Shown here: one piece after another, positions 1 through 8,415 of the stretch
Layout: each line of letters begins with the position of its first letter
How positions within the stretch are numbered: position 1 is the stretch's first letter
DNA from: Paenibacillus sp. ACRRX
GTDB lineage: Bacteria > Bacillota > Bacilli > Paenibacillales > Paenibacillaceae
Assembly: GCF_022346885.1 (NCBI RefSeq)
Contig: NZ_JAKRNK010000003.1
Location: 248,001-312,000, forward strand
DNA: 64,000 nucleotides
Direction of reading: 5' to 3'
Notes under the pieces: generated by a model
What the model was told of the DNA's origin: nothing
What the model saw: the letters and a program-made list of their open reading frames with translations, nothing else
The model's database searches: none
Program-made: the position numbers and the translations under genes

Positions 1-722
1 ACAAGCAAGAAGAAGACAAAGGACGCAAACAAGCCAATGATGGGATAAGAATCCCACGCATACGTTTTGCCGCCAAGTTCCAATGCAAACATCAAACTAA
101 CAATAGATAGAACAAGTGTACAGGCCCCGCCCCAATCAATGCGCTGCTTCGACGTAGAAGCTGTCTCCTTATAAAATCGCATAATAAGCCATAAGGATAC
201 GATACCCAACGGCAAATTGATATAGAAGACCCACTCCCACCCGAAGTACTCCGTGATGTAGGCACCGAGTAGAGGACCCGCTACACTGGATATTCCAAAA
301 ACCGCACCGAACAAGCCAGTCATCTTGCCCCGCTTCTCAGGTGGGAACACATCAAATATAATCGTAAAAGCAATTGGCATTAACGCACCGCCGCCGATTC
401 CCTGTACAGCACGATATACAGCCAGCATTTCAATACTCTGGGCCGTACCACATAAAGCACTGCCAAGCAGAAACATAAGCAGACCAAAAATATAAAACCG
501 TTTGCGCCCATACATGTCAGACAACTTGCCAAAGATCGGCATACCGGCCATCGTGGCAACCATATAGGCAGACGTCACCCATACAAACTTGTCAAAGCCG
601 CCCATCTCACCAACAATCGTTGGCATCGCTGTCGCTACAATTGTATTGTCCATTGCTGACATTAAAATACCCAGCAGCAGTCCAAGTACAATCGGGCGCA
701 GATCACTTTCTTTCTTAATCAT
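1..722 (-). CDS. DHA2-family MFS multidrug efflux transporter (3' part outside window)
   Basis: The reading frame from an ATG at 722 runs off the left edge of the window, giving about 240 N-terminal residues. They contain the start of an EmrB/QacA-type drug:H+ antiporter: a first helix with MDNTIVATAMPTIV, the MFS loop motif GKLSDMYGRKR, motif GIGGGALMP in helix 4, and the drug-antiporter helix-5 motif GAVFGISSVAGPLLGAYI. Family members have 14 helices and export drugs or amphiphiles. The start is fixed by GAGGAGG about 10 bp upstream; an ATG at 730 is out because that frame stops after three codons. A palindrome on its promoter suggests local repressor control; no regulator gene is visible beside it. 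Substrate unknown. Confidence 0.9.
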   Translation of the reverse strand, partial: MIKKESDLRPIVLGLLLGILMSAMDNTIVATAMPTIVGEMGGFDKFVWVTSAYMVATMAGMPIFGKLSDMYGRKRFYIFGLLMFLLGSALCGTAQSIEMLAVYRAVQGIGGGALMPIAFTIIFDVFPPEKRGKMTGLFGAVFGISSVAGPLLGAYITEYFGWEWVFYINLPLGIVSLWLIMRFYKETASTSKQRIDWGGACTLVLSIVSLMFALELGGKTYAWDSYPIIGLFASFVFFLL

Positions 723-783
723 CGTTTCATTTCCTCCTCAACCTCGACTGAAGCTGTCTATGACATTGTGTCTTTATCTATGT

Positions 784-822
784 AATGACATTCATTATAT
801 ACGCACTATTACATATTTTCCA
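784..822 (-). promoter_or_regulatory. Promoter and palindromic operator of the MFS gene
   Basis: On the minus strand a TATAAT -10 box (794-799) and a weak TGGAAA -35 (817-822) are 17 bp apart. The perfect inverted repeat AATGA-N3-TCATT (784-796) covers the -10 box, the usual arrangement for a TetR-type repressor site. Promoter call is good; the repressor family is inference. Confidence 0.55.
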
Positions 823-830
823 CACGGTCA

Positions 831-932
831 TTGAACCATTAGTCAGGTTAAGGAGTCATAAAATAACCTTATCCTAAGGGATTCATCCTAACACTCCATC
901 ATGCTAACCTTTTCATTTGACCATTAAGTCAA
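831..932. repeat. Two related inverted repeats upstream of the MFS promoter
   Basis: TTGAC-CATTAA-GTCAA (917-932) is a perfect 5-bp-arm inverted repeat; TTGAACCATTAGTCAG (831-846) is a degenerate copy 86 bp away. They lie in the 317-bp stretch between the MFS and thiZ-like genes, in which nothing else was seen. Two similar dyads suggest a second regulator site set, function unknown. Confidence 0.35.
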
Positions 933-1039
933 TCCTGGAATTACTTCATTGCTGCAAAATCCCATAGTGGTGGAGACGACTAGTTAAACGACACTATAAA
1001 TACAGCTACAATACGGCGCTGCTGCGATGGAATTGAAGG

Positions 1040-1924
1040 CTACTGCTGTCGCAGCATTTCGGCTACCTGCTGCTTTAACGCTGCAAAAGCAGGATCCAGC
1101 GTCAATGCTTGTTGCCGCGGTCGTGCAAACGGCACTTGCACTCGTTCAAGCACATGGGCTGGCCGATTCGACAGCACATAGATCGTGTCAGATAGCAGCA
1201 GCGCCTCTTCTATGCTGTGCGTTACAAATAACACTGAGCGCCGGTGCCGTTCCCATTGCTCAAGCAGCCAATGCTGCATCTCGCTGCGAGTGAGCGCATC
1301 TAACGCACTGAACGGCTCATCGAGCAGCATCAGCTCATGAGGGCTGAGCAGCGCGCGCAGAAATGCCGCCCGCTGCTGCATCCCGCCGGACAGCATATGC
1401 GGATACGCCCGCTCGTAACCCGCGAGGCCTACGTTGGCCAGCCACTGGCGAGCTTCCTGGCGCAGCTCCTTCTTGCTGCGTCCAGCCAGCTCTTGGGCCA
1501 AGATAACGTTATCCTCGATGGTCCGCCACGGGAACAGAGCAGGCTGCTGCGGCATATAACTCACATGCCCAGTCTGACCTACAACCGATATGCCATTAAT
1601 AAGGATGTCCCCTGAAGTTGGCCGCATCAATCCACCGATAAGATGAAATAGTGTACTTTTCCCCGATCCAGAAGGACCGATAATCGTAACAAATTGTCCA
1701 CGCCCTACGGACAGGGTTACGTCGTCAAGCACATGCACACTCTCTTTTGTGTCTGCGAAGCTGGCGCTTACGGCTTCGACCTGCAGCACGAGATCAAATG
1801 CATCATCTTGCTCGCTGCCTCTTGTTATCACTGACCCCGTTCCTGTTGGCAAAAGCTGCGTCCCACTGTCTGCTTTCATCTGCTGCGGCGCTTCTGTAAC
1901 TTCAACTTCAAGCCATTGTTTCAT
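1040..1924 (-). CDS. thiZ: ABC transporter ATPase for thiamine precursor uptake (ThiZ-like)
   Basis: A 294-residue nucleotide-binding subunit of the SsuB/TauB/ThiZ class. Walker A GPSGSGKST, Q-loop in SYMPQQPALFPW, signature LSGGMQQRAAFLRAL and Walker B LMLLDEPFSALD are all intact, so it should energise import. The last gene of a four-gene minus-strand operon with permease, thiamine-binding protein and ThiY-like lipoprotein behind a TPP riboswitch, which points to hydroxymethyl/formylaminopyrimidine uptake for thiamine salvage. An ATG at 1984 is in frame, but GAAGGGGG sits 7 bp before the ATG at 1924 and the upstream permease ends at 1938, so 1924 was chosen. Substrate is inferred from context; by sequence alone it could be a sulfonate/nitrate-type ATPase. 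Confidence 0.85.
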   Translation of the reverse strand: MKQWLEVEVTEAPQQMKADSGTQLLPTGTGSVITRGSEQDDAFDLVLQVEAVSASFADTKESVHVLDDVTLSVGRGQFVTIIGPSGSGKSTLFHLIGGLMRPTSGDILINGISVVGQTGHVSYMPQQPALFPWRTIEDNVILAQELAGRSKKELRQEARQWLANVGLAGYERAYPHMLSGGMQQRAAFLRALLSPHELMLLDEPFSALDALTRSEMQHWLLEQWERHRRSVLFVTHSIEEALLLSDTIYVLSNRPAHVLERVQVPFARPRQQALTLDPAFAALKQQVAEMLRQQ

Positions 1925-1937
1925 ATCCAGGCCCCCT

Positions 1938-2714
1938 TCACTTATCGCGCTGATGCGATCGTGCAGCTTGCCAATGGACAACACGACGCTCGATCGCTTG
2001 CACGATGCTAAACATCGTAATACTCATAAGCACCACAATAGCAATGGCAACAAACATTCGATCCGTACGGAAGGCCGCTTTCTGCAGCACCATGTAATAA
2101 CCGATACCTTTGTCAGTACCCAGCCATTCAGCCACGATAGCGCTCATTACACTATATGTAGCCGCAATCTTCAGACCAGAAAAGACGGCGGGCATTGCAT
2201 GCGGAAGCTCAAGCTTCCAAAAGAGCTGCGCACGGGTTGCTCCTGCCATTCGCATATAATGAAGCATTGTACGATCCGTCTGCATCAGTCCATCCATCAT
2301 CGCGATTGTGATCGGGAAGAAACAGACCAGTGTAATGACTACGATTTTAGGCATAAGTCCAAAACCAAACCAGATCATAAGCAGTGGCAAGAGAGCAATC
2401 GTCGGAATATTCTGACTTACGATAATAATGGGATAAATGGCACGCTTCACGAGTGGGATTGGGTGGAGCAGCATAGCAACTACCAGCCCAACAACCGCGC
2501 CACAGCCAAAACCAATTAAGGTCAGCTGCAGCGTAGCCCAAGTATGCTTTAAGAGAGATGGAGCGCTCGCTATCGCTTCGTTTACGATATCAATTGGACC
2601 TGGAAGCATCCACTTTCCTACTTCGAAAATAGTAACGGCAAGCTGCCAAACGATAATAAGCAAAAGGACCGCCACGATGGGCGGCCCTGCTTGCGACCAA
2701 CGTCGTCGACTCAT
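1938..2714 (-). CDS. thiX: ABC transporter permease for thiamine precursor uptake (ThiX-like)
   Basis: A 258-residue membrane subunit with about six helices and the cytoplasmic EAA-type loop around the stretch MRMAGATRAQLFWKLELPHAMPAVFSGLKI, the coupling site for the ATPase. It belongs to the BPD_transp_1 family of SsuC/TauC/ThiX proteins. Its start codon overlaps the stop of the thiamine-binding gene (ATGA, 2711-2714), so translation is probably coupled, and its stop lies 13 bp before the ATPase gene. With the ThiY-like binding lipoprotein and the TPP leader upstream, import of a thiamine pyrimidine precursor is the most economical function. Confidence 0.85.
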   Translation of the reverse strand: MSRRRWSQAGPPIVAVLLLIIVWQLAVTIFEVGKWMLPGPIDIVNEAIASAPSLLKHTWATLQLTLIGFGCGAVVGLVVAMLLHPIPLVKRAIYPIIIVSQNIPTIALLPLLMIWFGFGLMPKIVVITLVCFFPITIAMMDGLMQTDRTMLHYMRMAGATRAQLFWKLELPHAMPAVFSGLKIAATYSVMSAIVAEWLGTDKGIGYYMVLQKAAFRTDRMFVAIAIVVLMSITMFSIVQAIERRVVHWQAARSHQRDK

Positions 2715-3007
2715 GGCCGGTACTTCTCCGTTAACGTATCCATCGTAATCCCCGACGGTGTATACAAAATTTTGACTTGGGAGATAACACTTGGACTTCC
2801 GAACTCGATCATCGCCTCATTCATTCGTTCGATCACACGCAATAGCTCGCTAAGCTCGCCCTCCATCGTCGTGTCCAACGCGTTTACCTGGTGCTTCACT
2901 CCAGACTGCTGAATGATCTCAATCGCTCTGTCTACATATGGGATGACATTTTCACCGTTTGGGGTCTTCGGAATAATTTGTATGCTCACTAAGCTGTTTG
3001 CCATCAT
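2711..3007 (-). CDS. Thiamine-binding protein, MTH1187/YkoF family
   Basis: A 98-residue cytoplasmic protein of the MTH1187/YkoF-like thiamine-binding family (PF01910). The family signature is seen in SVQIIPKT-type first strand, PYVDRAIEIIQQSG helix and the E-x-x-x-L-L-R-V-I-E-R-M-N second helix; the fold is a ferredoxin-like beta-alpha-beta repeat that dimerises and binds thiamine or HMP. It sits between the binding lipoprotein and permease genes of the uptake operon, where it may buffer or sense the transported ligand. Start at the first of two consecutive ATGs after AAAGGAGAG. Confidence 0.85.
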   Translation of the reverse strand: MMANSLVSIQIIPKTPNGENVIPYVDRAIEIIQQSGVKHQVNALDTTMEGELSELLRVIERMNEAMIEFGSPSVISQVKILYTPSGITMDTLTEKYRP

Positions 3008-3103
3008 ACTCTCTCCTTTATATAAAGCATAAGGTCGCTATCATGCTGTTCTGTTCACCTGTTGATTTAGTAAGAAGGTAACTGTGTAAGTAATGATTCA
3101 GCC

Positions 3104-4153
3104 TTATGATGAAGCAGGCAAGAAGTCATTCGTATATGCTTTGTCAATATCAATGGTCTTCTCCATCAACTTGTTGTCTACTAACCAAGTCATATAATTA
3201 TCCCATACTTCTCGCTTCTGCTCGCCCCAACGTGGTGCATCATCCTTATATTTAGGACTTAGCCACTTCTGGCTGGCCTGCACAAGCTCTTTGTTGAGAT
3301 CAGGCACTGCCTTCAGCAGCAGGTCTGCTGCTTCCTCTGGTTTATCAATTGCAAATTGATATCCTTTAGATACAGCGCTCATAAACGATTTTACCAGCTC
3401 CGGATCTTCTTGAATCGTCTGCTCATTTGTAGCGATGACCGGTGTGTAGTAATCCAACTTGTCCGAGAATTGATTGACATAGATCATATCAATCGGCTCA
3501 CCGCGCAGCTCTGCTTCAATCCCCGTCCATGCATAGAATATCCATGCAAAATCGATATCTTTCTTTACCGCTGTAAAATAATCTGCGTTTCCCATATTTA
3601 CATTTTTGACTTTATCATAATCCGCTTTCTCTTGCTGCATGATTGAACGAATAACAGCTTCTTCAACAGGTGAACCCCAGCCGCCATAAGTTTTGCCTTC
3701 AAAGTCTAGGGGTGTTTTGATATTTTTAGCCTTTGGTGCTGCAAAGCCAGATGTATTATGTTGAATAATAGCTGCCAAGGATACAATCGGCACACCCTGA
3801 AGGCGAGCCTGCGTGATGTTCTCTTGAACTGTTACGCCAAATGGCACTTCTCCTGATGCAACCATGGCATCCGATCCGCCAGATCCCGGCGGAATGATCT
3901 CTACATTTAAGCCCGCTTCCTGAAAGAAGCCCTTTTCTTTCGCTACGTACAAACCTGTATGGTTCGTATTGGGCGTCCAGTCCAATACCATCTTAATGCT
4001 GCGCAGCTCCTTAGGTGAAGATGCAGCATCTTTGCCAGAGGTGCCATGATCCGCACCGCTGCTGTTAGTTCCTGCGCCACAAGCGGCTAGCATAGTGGTC
4101 ATCATCATAATCAATGCCAGTATGAGTCCGCGCTTACGCGATGTTTGTTGCAT
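3104..4153 (-). CDS. thiY: Thiamine-precursor-binding lipoprotein, NMT1/THI5-like (ThiY-like)
   Basis: A 349-residue substrate-binding lipoprotein. A signal peptide ends in the lipobox LAAC with Cys25. The mature part has NMT1/THI5 family features: the KMVLDWTPNTNHTGLYVAKEKGFF start, GGSDAMVASGE ligand loop and FAWIFYAWTGIE. The family captures aminopyrimidine precursors such as HMP or formylaminopyrimidine for the ThiXZ importer. It is the first gene of the operon, preceded by AGGAGGG and a long leader containing a terminator and TPP aptamer, so expression should fall when TPP is plentiful. Binding of HMP versus formylaminopyrimidine cannot be decided from sequence. Confidence 0.88.
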   Translation of the reverse strand: MQQTSRKRGLILALIMMMTTMLAACGAGTNSSGADHGTSGKDAASSPKELRSIKMVLDWTPNTNHTGLYVAKEKGFFQEAGLNVEIIPPGSGGSDAMVASGEVPFGVTVQENITQARLQGVPIVSLAAIIQHNTSGFAAPKAKNIKTPLDFEGKTYGGWGSPVEEAVIRSIMQQEKADYDKVKNVNMGNADYFTAVKKDIDFAWIFYAWTGIEAELRGEPIDMIYVNQFSDKLDYYTPVIATNEQTIQEDPELVKSFMSAVSKGYQFAIDKPEEAADLLLKAVPDLNKELVQASQKWLSPKYKDDAPRWGEQKREVWDNYMTWLVDNKLMEKTIDIDKAYTNDFLPASS

Positions 4154-4292
4154 GTCGTAACCCTCCTAATGTCCTCTAGCTGATCCTATTTTGCCCTTTT
4201 AGGGCAGTATGCAGCATCACCGATTCATTGAACGATCAAACTTTCAACTGTCACAGGGTATAACAATAGCGCCGTATCATATAGCGTATACT

Positions 4293-4320
4293 AAAAAACG
4301 CCCCAATATATTGGGGCGTT
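4293..4320 (-). terminator. Intrinsic terminator in the thi leader
   Basis: A perfect 10-bp hairpin (AACGCCCCAA / TTGGGGCGTT, loop TATA) followed on the minus strand by TTTTTT. It lies between the TPP aptamer and thiY, so it is the probable off-switch of the leader. The 215-nt distance from the aptamer is longer than usual; the antiterminator is not identified. Confidence 0.75.
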
Positions 4321-4540
4321 ACCAGCTGCGTCTATAAGGATGGCGATAACATAAAGCAGCTTACTCGTAGCTGCAGGCAACAAGCGATAAATATCTCTAA
4401 GGTTGATGGATTAAACTTGATCACTGCGTTCCCCATTCAGGAGAGCATGACCAAGAACCTCTTAGAAATGTAGCTTCGCTCATTACGCTGACAAGCTTCA
4501 CAGTGCTTCACTGTTAGTCTATACACCATCATACGTCTTA

Positions 4541-4629
4541 CCTACGCTGGCATTACCCAGATCAGGTGAAAGGGTCGGTATCTTGTGGGATACAATCTCA
4601 GCCGGCCTTATTCCAGCTCCCCTAGCGTC
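4541..4629 (-). promoter_or_regulatory. TPP riboswitch (THI element)
   Basis: On the minus strand the conserved core motifs occur in order: GGCTGAGA (P2/J2-3), then ACCTGATCTGGGTAATGCC and CAGCGTAGG. P1 can form between ACGCT (plus 4624-4628) and AGCGT (plus 4544-4548). This is the standard TPP aptamer and precedes the thiamine-precursor transporter operon, fitting thiamine-dependent repression. The 4154-4787 stretch otherwise holds only the terminator above and the ribosome binding site of the next plus-strand gene. Confidence 0.93.
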
Positions 4630-4787
4630 CTATTCAATTCAAGCGGTGATGACACGACTTTTCACACGTAATTATAGACCTGACGTGTCTGAAAGTCCAG
4701 CATAATCCATAATTGATTCTATATGCTACGATAAAAAGGACGAAGCTGCTTAATTACACACTCTTCATTGGACAGGAGGAAATACCG

Positions 4788-5264
4788 ATGAATAAACATG
4801 ACAATCCATCTCAACGCCACAAGCTATCAGACATACGTCGCAGCACCGAGCAGCTTTGGGCAGGAGTTAAATATGATATTATGGCACGTGGTTACCGATA
4901 CTATAAAGAGATAACGACTCAATTTGGTCAAGCGGAGAGTCTGGCCGACTACGAACAAATTAGAGTGGCTCTTTCGGATATTCAGCACCGTATTCCTTAC
5001 TCGCAAGCAGGACTGCGAACATCGATGCAACATATGTGGGGTTATGTCAGCAAGAAGGTATCGCAGGAGGAACGTGCTCATTATGAGGCTCTAACACAAG
5101 GTTGGCAGCATATCCCGTATCGTGAGGCTCATTATTCAGCTTCTTACTTACCTGAAGCCTTTCTACCTGTGGTGCAGTGGCTAGCCCTCATCGCAGATCA
5201 GTATAAGGTTTCTTATTTGCAAAATACGTTTAAGTATGGATTCCTTGGGCGCACATCACGATAA
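4788..5264 (+). CDS. DUF1722 (YbgA-like) protein
   Basis: A 158-residue soluble protein. The opening LWAGVKYDIMARGYRYYKEI and the middle TSMQHMWGYVSKKVSQEER match the YbgA/DUF1722 pattern (W-x-x-x-K-Y...H-x-x-G-Y-x-K), ending in a YLQNTFKYGF segment like the family's YL..Q.Y tail. The family is uncharacterised; it occurs alone or fused to DUF523 and near photolyase genes. The start at 4788 has AGGAGG at 4776-4781; an earlier in-frame ATG at 4713 lacks one. It is transcribed away from the TPP-controlled operon and has no clear partner. Function not assigned. Confidence 0.7.
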   Translation: MNKHDNPSQRHKLSDIRRSTEQLWAGVKYDIMARGYRYYKEITTQFGQAESLADYEQIRVALSDIQHRIPYSQAGLRTSMQHMWGYVSKKVSQEERAHYEALTQGWQHIPYREAHYSASYLPEAFLPVVQWLALIADQYKVSYLQNTFKYGFLGRTSR

Positions 5265-5370
5265 ATATGCATACTCTATCGTAAACCCATACAGGTCATG
5301 ATTATAGGAGTTTAGATTATTTATTTTATCTCAATCATCAGACGGAGCAGACAGGAGGGCAACATCTACG

Positions 5371-6108
5371 ATGAAAGACGTCTTGATTGGCAGTACGGTG
5401 TCAGCGCTGTCTACAGGTTTAGGGGCCGTGCCCATCTTATTTATGAGGAACATGACACACCGCTGGCGTGATATTCTGCTGGCATATACGGCTGGAATTA
5501 TGACCTCAGCCTCCATGATGAGCCTTATACCAGAAGCATTGGCCCACTCAAATGTACTTGTCCTTGCCATTGGTATTATGCTCGGATGCTTTACGCTGCT
5601 CTTGCTGGAAAGAGGCATACCGCACCTTGATCTTGAGAATTCAGGAGTTGTCCGACGCTCTGTAAATATCGACAAACGCTCTTTCCTGATCATAGCGGCG
5701 ATCACGATGCACAACCTGCCGGAAGGTCTTTCCGTAGGTGTAAGTTATGCCAGCAGCAATGATACGCTGGGGCCACTAATTGCCTTTTCCATCGGCTTAC
5801 AAAATGCCCCCGAAGGCTTTCTTGTCGCTTTATTTCTAGTAAATCAACAAGTTGGCCGATTAAAGGCACTCTTAATTGCCACGCTGACTGGTGCGGTTGA
5901 GATTGTGACGGGTCTGATCGGTTATCTGCTGAGCACAATCGTTAATAACATGGTGCCATATGGCTTGTCCTTCGCTGCAGGAGCAATGATGTTTATCGTT
6001 TATAAGGAGCTCATTCCAGAAAGCCATGGCGATGGACACCAGCGCTCCGCCACCGTATCGTTTTTGCTTGGTCTGATCACGATGGTCGCCTTAATCGAGT
6101 GGATATGA
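5371..6108 (+). CDS. ZIP-family divalent metal transporter
   Basis: A 245-residue membrane protein with about eight helices. The two hallmark metal-site helices are present: H114-N-L-P-E118-G (helix 4) and Q-N-A-P-E148-G (helix 5), as in ZupT/ZIP proteins, which import zinc, iron or manganese. The variable loop between helices 3 and 4 (residues 80-105) is short and lacks the histidine cluster of eukaryotic ZIPs. AGGAGG precedes the ATG. Genes on both sides are unrelated. No zinc-regulator box was recognised upstream, so the metal is unknown. Confidence 0.88.
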   Translation: MKDVLIGSTVSALSTGLGAVPILFMRNMTHRWRDILLAYTAGIMTSASMMSLIPEALAHSNVLVLAIGIMLGCFTLLLLERGIPHLDLENSGVVRRSVNIDKRSFLIIAAITMHNLPEGLSVGVSYASSNDTLGPLIAFSIGLQNAPEGFLVALFLVNQQVGRLKALLIATLTGAVEIVTGLIGYLLSTIVNNMVPYGLSFAAGAMMFIVYKELIPESHGDGHQRSATVSFLLGLITMVALIEWI

Positions 6109-6138
6109 TTTATTCTCATCGCTGGCAGTGATGGGCAG

Positions 6139-6501
6139 CTATTTTACAGGACTTAACGTTGTATACTCCAGCCATTTATCAATGTGTATTTTTAGGAACA
6201 CTTTCTTACTGCCTATTATGCCGTAAGGGATGAATCGATAGGTATCGTACACTCCAACGTTTCTTTTTAAGATGTCATCCTTTAAGATCACATTTTGAAG
6301 TTCTTCATTTGAAATATTGAGGTATCTAGCCAGCTGTGCTTCATCCATGACTTCATGGGAAGCAGCTTGAGTTGGGGGTTGTTCGGGGGACAAAGCAATA
6401 GGATCTTGGATATGGCTCCATTGCCCGTGTAACCCCATACCTGCAATAAATGAGACGCCTAACAGCAAGGCGCATAACAAACAGGTCGTGCTGGTTTTCA
6501 A
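6139..6501 (-). CDS. Hypothetical membrane-anchored protein
   Basis: A 120-residue protein of unknown function. Residues 5-24 form one hydrophobic segment (signal anchor or uncleaved signal), followed by a Pro/Gln-rich linker (35-50) and a C-terminal domain beginning MDEAQLARYLNIS that looks like a helix-turn-helix or excisionase-like fold, with a YRFIPYGIIGSKK strand pair. The start codon appears to be TTG at 6501 behind GAGGGTG; a TATAAT -10 box is at 6531-6536 on the minus strand. If the HTH reading is right it would lie outside the cell, which is odd, so a non-DNA role is more likely. Confidence 0.55.
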   Translation of the reverse strand: MKTSTTCLLCALLLGVSFIAGMGLHGQWSHIQDPIALSPEQPPTQAASHEVMDEAQLARYLNISNEELQNVILKDDILKRNVGVYDTYRFIPYGIIGSKKVFLKIHIDKWLEYTTLSPVK

Positions 6502-6716
6502 TGTAGCACCCTCTTTTTCATATTTTACATATTATAACACTTAAAGCATCCTATAAGACCATCTATTACATTTAGAATGACATCCGAATTGTTGGGTTTC
6601 AGAGTCCACCTGCAAGAAGTGTCATCTTGTTAGGTTGTGTTCTGTATTGTCAAATACTTGCTGCATCAGCCTCCGGTTAGCAACTAAACTTGCATTCATG
6701 AACAAATGAAAACCCA

Positions 6717-6751
6717 AACAGGCAGCCGAGTGCTTTATCCGGCTGCCTGTT
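6717..6751 (-). terminator. Terminator downstream of the sulfatase gene
   Basis: Hairpin AACAGGCAGCCG / CGGCTGCCTGTT with a T-rich tract on the minus strand. It is 68 bp past the sulfatase stop. Apart from this and the -10 box of the gene ending at 6139, nothing was seen between 6502 and 6819. Confidence 0.75.
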
Positions 6752-6819
6752 CATTCATATACTTACCTGACTCAACATTTTGTTAACGATAACTTTATTG
6801 GCTAGCCGATCTTATGGTC

Positions 6820-8343
6820 TTAAGCACCGACGTCCCTTAATCGCAACAATCGGTATTCCACAACGAGGTGGTCTTGATGCTCCTCCATCCAATCGGCTAA
6901 ACGTAATCGCATACGACGCAGCACTTCCGCGTATTCCTCGTCCTGAATCCGATTGTGCAGTTCATGTGGGTCCAGCTTCAGATCGTATAGTTCATCGATA
7001 TCGCCGCCGTTAAATACATACTTATAGTCCCCCATACGAATCATGCGTTGTGAACACAATAAGCTGCCCAGCCCCGTAAATTCAGTCACAATCGCATCCG
7101 GCCAATCCTCAATTGGTTCCCCTCTCACAATCGGTTCGAGCGAACGCCCATCTGCCCCCTGATGGAGATCAGAAATTCCCGCATAACCTAAAAGGGTCGC
7201 GTAGAGGTCACAAGTTCCTACCATATGCTCTACCTTGCGCCCAACCGCTCCCCCGCCTGCAGCAGGCTTCACGATAAGCGGTATGCGGCATGTCTCATCA
7301 TACATAAAAAATCCTTTGTCACATAAGCCGCCATGGATACCAAGCGATTCGCCATGATCCGCACAGAACATAATGACCGTGTCGTCGTAGACCCCTTTGT
7401 CTTGCAAATACTGCACGATACGTCCAACCTGGCGATCGATATGAGTCATGACTGCATAATAGTGTTTTACGAATGGTTCAAACGTTTCCCACTCTTGTAC
7501 CAAGCTTCGCTTTACGTTGTGTATCGTCGGCTTTGCATTCTCTTCCTCTTTGAAGTTCCGCCAGGGCGGAATCCTTACGTTTCGGTACAGGTCCAGCGTT
7601 TCTGTCGGCGCAATATAAGGTTCATGCGGACCCCAATAGTGGATAGCCATCATAAACGGTTCCTCCCGCTCCATAAAGCGGTCCATATGTACCATTGCGC
7701 GATCGGTAATATAATGTTCAACGGTCGTTTCCACTGGCGAAGTAACTTCAGCTCCGAAATGGCCTCCATAATGTCCGCTAATGCGATTCTCAATCTTTAA
7801 CTCCAGTCCCTGATCAATCAGATATTTGCGGAACTGCGCATAATCCCAGCCACCGCCTCCATGTCCAGGGAAATTATCGCCTTCATACCCTACGTCTGTG
7901 GGCAGCGAACGATTGCCCGCAGCAATATCCGGAAATTCAATATATTTCAGATTCCTTTCAAATAGGTCCCGATCTGTCGGCCCTTGTCCCAGATGCCATT
8001 TGCCAGTGTGGCCTACGCTGTAGCCTGCACGCTCTTTTAGCTGGCGGCTGAGCAAATAGTCTGTATGCGGAAGCTCATTCACTAGACAACCATGAGAATA
8101 CGTATTGTTCTGCATCCCGTGCTTAAACGGGTACATGCCCGTCTGCATAGAAGCCCGAGCAGGCGTACAGACAGGAAAACTAGCATATGCGTTATCAAAT
8201 ACGACCCCTTCTGCTGCCAGGCGATCCAGATTAGGCGTTTGACATAACGTGTCCGCATCGTAACAGGATAACGTATCACGCCGCTGCTGGTCCGTCACAA
8301 TAAACACGATATTCGGCTTGTTTGAACTATTTTTCATCGACAT
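6820..8343 (-). CDS. Type I (formylglycine) sulfatase
   Basis: A 507-residue cytoplasmic alkaline-phosphatase-superfamily enzyme that hydrolyses sulfate esters. N-terminal NIVFIVTDQQRRDT holds metal-binding Asp18 and Gln19; the sulfatase signature C59-T-P-A-R63 supplies the Cys that must be oxidised to formylglycine; later come GKWHLG, HYWGPHEPY and FCADHGESLGIHG, which complete the metal and sulfate site. No signal peptide. It follows the sugar-binding lipoprotein gene, so the pair may serve uptake and desulfation of a sulfated glycan fragment. No formylglycine-generating enzyme or anSME lies in this window. Exact substrate unknown. Confidence 0.9.
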   Translation of the reverse strand: MSMKNSSNKPNIVFIVTDQQRRDTLSCYDADTLCQTPNLDRLAAEGVVFDNAYASFPVCTPARASMQTGMYPFKHGMQNNTYSHGCLVNELPHTDYLLSRQLKERAGYSVGHTGKWHLGQGPTDRDLFERNLKYIEFPDIAAGNRSLPTDVGYEGDNFPGHGGGGWDYAQFRKYLIDQGLELKIENRISGHYGGHFGAEVTSPVETTVEHYITDRAMVHMDRFMEREEPFMMAIHYWGPHEPYIAPTETLDLYRNVRIPPWRNFKEEENAKPTIHNVKRSLVQEWETFEPFVKHYYAVMTHIDRQVGRIVQYLQDKGVYDDTVIMFCADHGESLGIHGGLCDKGFFMYDETCRIPLIVKPAAGGGAVGRKVEHMVGTCDLYATLLGYAGISDLHQGADGRSLEPIVRGEPIEDWPDAIVTEFTGLGSLLCSQRMIRMGDYKYVFNGGDIDELYDLKLDPHELHNRIQDEEYAEVLRRMRLRLADWMEEHQDHLVVEYRLLRLRDVGA

Positions 8344-8375
8344 GTTAACACTTTTCCCCCTTATCCATTCAACAG

Positions 8376-8409
8376 AACGAAGCCGGAGCCTGATGGCTGC
8401 GGCTTCGTT
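8376..8409 (-). terminator. Intergenic hairpin between lipoprotein and sulfatase genes
   Basis: Perfect AACGAAGCCG / CGGCTTCGTT stem in the 72-bp gap between the two genes. It lacks a strong minus-strand T tract, so it probably works as a partial terminator or mRNA stabiliser that lowers sulfatase expression relative to the binding protein. Confidence 0.5.
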
Positions 8410-8415
8410 TCATCG

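Noticed and set aside
1749..2519. 256-codon plus-strand frame across thiX/thiZ
   Set aside because: Opposes two genes with intact ABC motifs, and its own translation is His/Asn/Ser-rich without any domain.
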